From Syntrophomonadaceae bacterium (GTDB taxonomy: Bacteria; Bacillota; Dethiobacteria; DTU022): DNA of 33,304 nucleotides. The notes below the pieces were generated by a model, which had not been told where the DNA came from, made no database searches, and was given only the letters and a program-made list of their open reading frames with translations. The stretch covers positions 1 to 33,304 of the forward strand of contig SLQM01000252.1 in the NCBI GenBank assembly GCA_007131435.1. Reading direction: 5' to 3'. A program made the position numbers and the translations under genes. Positions 29,646 to 33,304 of the stretch are shown one piece after another; the first letter of the stretch is position 1, and every line of letters starts with the position of its first letter.

Positions 29646-29664
29646 TAATGATCTTCCTCTTAGC

Positions 29665-29704
29665 TATATTCTATAAAAAGAATATATTCTCATGCGAGAG
29701 TATA
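29665..29704. promoter_or_regulatory. Overlapping inverted repeats, candidate operator at the modA promoter
   Basis: TATATTCT-ATAAAA-AGAATATA (29665-29686, perfect) and TATATTCTC-ATGC-GAGAGTATA (29683-29704, one wobble/mismatch). Confidence 0.6.
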
Positions 29705-29727
29705 TACTAAAATATCATAACTGGCAA
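29699..29727 (-). promoter_or_regulatory. modA promoter
   Basis: On the minus strand: TTGCCA (plus 29722-29727), 17-bp spacer, TATACT (plus 29699-29704). Confidence 0.65.
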
Positions 29728-29735
29728 TAATTAAT

Positions 29736-29764
29736 TTGAAATAATTATTATTCACTGTTATGAT
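29736..29764 (+). promoter_or_regulatory. Promoter of the ModE-like gene
   Basis: TTGAAA (29736-29741), 17-bp spacer, TATGAT (29759-29764). Confidence 0.55.
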
Positions 29765-29817
29765 CCTGTTAAGTAATAGTAAATAGGATTGCGCATATTA
29801 CCCGAAGAGGTTGGAAA

Positions 29818-30171
29818 ATGTCAAACAATATGCACCCAAAAACCAGGTTAACCATCTATAATGACTACAACCCCGAATCAAGAGGTTTTGGTCGAGGGAT
29901 TGTCATGCTTTTGGATAACATTGAAAAAACGGGATCGATCAGAAAAGCTGCCAGTATCATGGGAATGGCTTATTCAAAATCATGGAAGATATTAACAGAG
30001 GTAGAGCGGGAATTCGGAATTAGGCTTCTTGAGCGCGATGGGCACAGGGGATCATCTCTGAGTATTCAGGCCAGGCTGCTGCTTGACGCCTATAAAAGTG
30101 TATTGGATGAGCTTGAGAAAACTGCCGATAGCGCTTTTAAGAGGCACTTTAAAGAGCTGCCTTTTGATTAG
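29818..30171 (+). CDS. ModE N-terminal-type winged-helix regulator (no molbindin domain)
   Basis: 117 aa; GIVMLLDNIEKTGSIRKAASIMGMAYSKSWKILTEVEREFGIRLLER...GHRGSSLS; divergent from modABC. Confidence 0.85.
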   Translation: MSNNMHPKTRLTIYNDYNPESRGFGRGIVMLLDNIEKTGSIRKAASIMGMAYSKSWKILTEVEREFGIRLLERDGHRGSSLSIQARLLLDAYKSVLDELEKTADSAFKRHFKELPFD

Positions 30172-30243
30172 TGAAATTGACTGTTATATGAGACTTTGCT
30201 GTTCTATCTTTTCATACTGATCAACAAAAAGGGAGGTGGCCCG

Positions 30244-31464
30244 GTGAAGGTAAGCCGGAGTATTGCAGATATTAACGCAAAAATCAAGGCAGGAAAAGCG
30301 GTTGTATTCACCGCGGAAGAGGTTATTGAATTGGTGGCAGACAAAGGCGCTGCTGCAGCAGCACTGGAAGTAGATGTTGTAACCACGGGAACCTTCGGGC
30401 CCATGTGCTCGTCGGGAGTTTTTCTCAACGTGGGCCATCCCCAGCCAAGGATTAAACTGAACGAGGTATACTTGAACGGTGTTCCCGCTTATGCCGGGAT
30501 TGCCGCCGTTGATCTTTACCTTGGAGCGACGGCAATTCCAGAGACCGACCCTGCTAACCGCAGCTATCCCGGGGAGTTTATATATGGTGGCGGGCACGTA
30601 ATCGAAGACCTCGTTTCCGGCAAAGAGGTGCGCCTTGAGGCTTCTTCGTACGGCACAGACTGCTATCCGTTGAAAAGAATTGAAACCGCCATTCGCCTCG
30701 ATGAGATAAACGAGGCTATTCTTTATAACCCGCGTAATGCTTACCAGAACTACAATGTGGCGGTTAACCGGGGCGAAAAAACAATCTATACTTACATGGG
30801 CATATTAAAACCGGGGATGGGTAATGCCAACTACAGTTCGGCCGGCCAGTTAAGCCCGCTGTTCAACGATCCCCTGCTGAAGACTATTGGTTTGGGAACC
30901 CGCATCTTTTTAGGCGGCGGCATTGGCTATGTCGCCTGGCATGGAACCCAACACAACCCATCTGCAGAGAGAGATGAACGGGGAATGCCAAAGGGCCCGG
31001 CAGGCACCCTGGCCCTGACCGGGGACTTAAAACAGATGAAGCCTGAATGGCTGAGGGGGCTAAGCTTTCTCGGTTATGGTGCAACCCTGCAGGTAGGAGT
31101 TGGCATACCAATACCGATCCTGAATGAGGAAATAATGAGCTATTGTGCTGTCCGGGATGAAGATTTAGTTGCTCCTGTTGTTGACTACAGCCAGGCATAT
31201 CCCCAGCGTTTGAGCGGAAACCTGGGCCTGGTCAGCTATGCAGAATTAAAAAGCGGTTCAATCAGCGTGGAAGGCAAAAAGATTCCTACCGCATCACTCT
31301 CCAGTTACGCTAAAGCAAAAGAGATCGCGCTTACCTTAAAGGATTGGATCGAGCAGGGTGAATTTATTTTAACTGAACCGTCGCTGCAGCTGCCCTCAGT
31401 TGATTCTGGTATAACACTTAAACCAATGCCCCGGAAGGATCCTGAAGAAAGGGAGGACAGGTAA
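30244..31464 (+). CDS. Homocysteine biosynthesis protein (DUF39/HcyBio, COG1900)
   Basis: GTG 30244 after AGGGAGGTGG (ORF 30196-31464). VVTTGTFGPMCSSGVFLNVGHPQPRIKLNEVYLNGVPAYAGIAAVDLYLGAT; SSYGTDCYPLKR. Confidence 0.85.
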   Translation: MKVSRSIADINAKIKAGKAVVFTAEEVIELVADKGAAAAALEVDVVTTGTFGPMCSSGVFLNVGHPQPRIKLNEVYLNGVPAYAGIAAVDLYLGATAIPETDPANRSYPGEFIYGGGHVIEDLVSGKEVRLEASSYGTDCYPLKRIETAIRLDEINEAILYNPRNAYQNYNVAVNRGEKTIYTYMGILKPGMGNANYSSAGQLSPLFNDPLLKTIGLGTRIFLGGGIGYVAWHGTQHNPSAERDERGMPKGPAGTLALTGDLKQMKPEWLRGLSFLGYGATLQVGVGIPIPILNEEIMSYCAVRDEDLVAPVVDYSQAYPQRLSGNLGLVSYAELKSGSISVEGKKIPTASLSSYAKAKEIALTLKDWIEQGEFILTEPSLQLPSVDSGITLKPMPRKDPEEREDR

Positions 31465-31890
31465 ATGATTAGACAAAAAATAGTGCTGCGTTTCCCACCC
31501 CATATTGTAGAGCAACCGACTATCTACCACCTGATAAAAGATTTCGACCTGATGGTTAACATATTAAGGGCAGACATTAACCCCAAAAAAGAGGGGCGCC
31601 TGATCATGGAATTAAGCGGTGATGATACTGCCTACAAGCAGGCGATTGAGTGGATGAAGGGCCAGGGCCTTGAAGTTATGAACCTGGAGCAGCAGATTAT
31701 CTGGCGCGATGATCGCTGTACTCACTGCGGCGCATGTACCGTAATCTGTCCTACCGAGGCTTTATATTTTGAACGTCCTGATATGATAGTTAAGTTTGCC
31801 GAGGATAAGTGTATTGTCTGCGAACTTTGCCTGAGGGCCTGCCCGGCCAGGGCGATGGAAACCCTGGTTGAGAACGCAAACTTTGGATGA
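31465..31890 (+). CDS. NIL-domain / 2x[4Fe-4S] ferredoxin protein
   Basis: 141 aa; N-terminal NIL-like domain; CTHCGACTVICP and CIVCELCLRACP clusters. Confidence 0.88.
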   Translation: MIRQKIVLRFPPHIVEQPTIYHLIKDFDLMVNILRADINPKKEGRLIMELSGDDTAYKQAIEWMKGQGLEVMNLEQQIIWRDDRCTHCGACTVICPTEALYFERPDMIVKFAEDKCIVCELCLRACPARAMETLVENANFG

Positions 31891-32624
31891 GCGGCAGAAG
31901 GTTATACCGCAGGGCTTTAACCAACTCGAGGTTGACATCTTTTACTGTCCAGGTCAAAGAAAGTGATCTCTGGATTGCTGTCAGCAGCCAGAGCTTTAGA
32001 GATACTTTTCCGGAACAGGTGGAAAGTATTGTTTTAAACAGTAGAAACGTGATCGAGGCTTTTCTGAAAGAAGAGCCGCACTTTGCTGCGGCCCTTGAAC
32101 CCTGTCTTTTCCCACCGGGTGCGCCCCGGATTATGCGAAAGATGGTTGTCGCCGGCAACAAGGCCGGGGTGGGGCCCATGGCTGCCGTAGCAGGAGCGAT
32201 TGCCGAAGAAGTCGGCTTTTACCTGGCCAAAAAATCCACCGAGGTTATAGTTGAAAATGGTGGGGATATTTATCTAAAAGTTGTTGAGCCTATCCGCATG
32301 GGAATCTATGCCGGTAATTCACCGCTCAGCGGAAAAATTGCCCTGAAAATGGAACCCAACCAGACACCGCTCGGTATCTGTACGTCTTCGGGAACAGTGG
32401 GCCCCTCTTTCAGCTTTGGCTGTGCCGATGCTGCAGCGGTTCTTTCGCCCTCTGTGCCGCTGGCTGATGCAGCTGCCACCGCCCTCGGCAACCGGGTAAA
32501 AGGCATTACGGATTTAGAGGACGCCCTTGATTTCGCACGGGGCATTGAGGGAATAACCGGTGCTTTATTGGTATTTAAGGATAAAGTAGCCGCCTGGGGA
32601 GCCATTGAACTGGAAAGAGTTTAG
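31887..32624 (+). CDS. UPF0280 (ApbE-like, COG2122) family protein
   Basis: 245 aa; start overlaps the upstream stop by 4 nt (ATGA); MAAVAGAIAEEVG, VENGGDIYLKV, GICTSSGTVGPSFSFGCADAA. Confidence 0.83.
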   Translation: MSGRRLYRRALTNSRLTSFTVQVKESDLWIAVSSQSFRDTFPEQVESIVLNSRNVIEAFLKEEPHFAAALEPCLFPPGAPRIMRKMVVAGNKAGVGPMAAVAGAIAEEVGFYLAKKSTEVIVENGGDIYLKVVEPIRMGIYAGNSPLSGKIALKMEPNQTPLGICTSSGTVGPSFSFGCADAAAVLSPSVPLADAAATALGNRVKGITDLEDALDFARGIEGITGALLVFKDKVAAWGAIELERV

Positions 32625-32639
32625 TAAAAGAAGGAGGTA

Positions 32640-33167
32640 GTGAAATTGCCGCTTTTAGCTTATAAAAACTATTACCCTGAACTGGGTGAAGAGGCATACG
32701 TTGCACCTGGTGCATATGTGATCGGTAACGTAAAAGTGGGGGCGCGCACCAGCATCTGGTTCGGTGCTTCAGTGCGCGGCGATATGGAGCAGATTACTAT
32801 TGGAGATGAAAGCAATATCCAGGATAATGTAACCGTTCATGTTGACTATGATACACCTACCATCATAGGCAGCAGGGTAACAGTTGGGCATAACGTGGTT
32901 TTACACGGCTGCAAGGTAGAAGACGGTGCGCTGATCGGTATGGGTACTGTTATCTTAAATGATGTTGTTATAGGTAAAGACAGCCTTATTGCTGCAGGCA
33001 GCCTGATAACGCCGGGCACAGAAATCCCTCCCCGCTCCCTGGTGATGGGTTCGCCGGGTAAAGTTGTGCGAACGCTTGAAGAGGATCAAATTCCTGTTAA
33101 GGCTGAAATGTTCCGTAATTACCTGAAGCTGGCTGAAGAATATCGCACAGCGAAGCAGCTTGACTGA
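32640..33167 (+). CDS. Gamma-carbonic-anhydrase-like left-handed beta-helix protein
   Basis: 175 aa; hexapeptide repeats, VRGDMEQITIGDESNIQDNVTVHVD, GHNVVLHGCKVEDGALIGMG (three His). Start may be TTG 32646. Confidence 0.87.
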   Translation: MKLPLLAYKNYYPELGEEAYVAPGAYVIGNVKVGARTSIWFGASVRGDMEQITIGDESNIQDNVTVHVDYDTPTIIGSRVTVGHNVVLHGCKVEDGALIGMGTVILNDVVIGKDSLIAAGSLITPGTEIPPRSLVMGSPGKVVRTLEEDQIPVKAEMFRNYLKLAEEYRTAKQLD

Positions 33168-33173
33168 GCAGGC

Positions 33174-33202
33174 TTGAAGCGCTTGACAACCTGCGCTATA
33201 AT
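33174..33202 (+). promoter_or_regulatory. tRNA-Thr promoter
   Basis: TTGAAG (33174-33179), 17-bp spacer, TATAAT (33197-33202), 14 nt upstream of the tRNA. Confidence 0.6.
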
Positions 33203-33216
33203 ATTTATTGCACAAT

Positions 33217-33292
33217 GCCGGCATAGCTCAATTGGTAGAGCAGCTGAATCGTAATCAGCATGTTGGGGGTTCAAGTCCTCTTGCCGGCTCCA
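33217..33292 (+). tRNA. tRNA-Thr (anticodon CGT)
   Basis: Cloverleaf read by eye: acceptor GCCGGCA/TGCCGGC, D-stem GCTC/GAGC, anticodon stem GCTGA/TCAGC with loop ATCGTAA (CGT), TTCAAGT T-loop, encoded CCA. Confidence 0.93.
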
Positions 33293-33304
33293 TATTTTAA
33301 AGGG

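Noticed and set aside
30184-30597. 137-aa minus-strand ORF opposite the HcyBio gene
   Set aside because: Antisense to a conserved coding region; no coherent domain.
33183-33202. Perfect TTGACA followed by TATAAT upstream of tRNA-Thr
   Set aside because: Spacer is only 8 bp, too short for sigma-A recognition; TTGAAG at 33174 has the correct 17-bp spacing.
1-33304. CRISPR array, transposon, prophage or defence island
   Set aside because: No regularly spaced repeats, transposase/integrase or phage genes seen; gene content is mostly housekeeping.

Overview
This 33.3 kb window is a largely co-directional chromosomal segment from an anaerobic Firmicutes/Clostridia-like bacterium (the taxon is inferred from gene content and synteny only). 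In order along the + strand it carries: yycI, murA, an HtrA protease, an alkaline-phosphatase-superfamily metalloenzyme, an MBL-fold hydrolase and a CaCA antiporter; rho, rpmE, prfA and prmC; nikR (minus strand) and a Na/Pi cotransporter; ywlC/tsaC, ywlE, rpiB, glyA, upp and comEB; a seven-gene V-type ATPase operon (E, DUF2764-like, A, B, D, I, K); a PHP metallohydrolase; gap; modABC (minus strand) divergent from a short ModE-like regulator; an anaerobic homocysteine-biosynthesis operon (HcyBio/DUF39, NIL-4Fe4S ferredoxin, UPF0280/ApbE-like) with a gamma-carbonic-anhydrase-like gene; and tRNA-Thr(CGT). The observations most worth following up are: (1) a Chlamydia/spirochaete-style V-ATPase operon lacking recognisable C/F/G genes, placed directly after upp-comEB where many Firmicutes carry the F-type atp operon; (2) its ~310-nt non-coding leader, which has a long-range stem followed by a hairpin and resembles a riboswitch or attenuator; (3) an overlapping inverted-repeat operator on the modA promoter beside a ModE-like protein that lacks a molybdate-binding domain; and (4) a terminator-like hairpin inside the 5' end of prmC. 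No CRISPR array, transposon, prophage or clearly novel defence system was seen.
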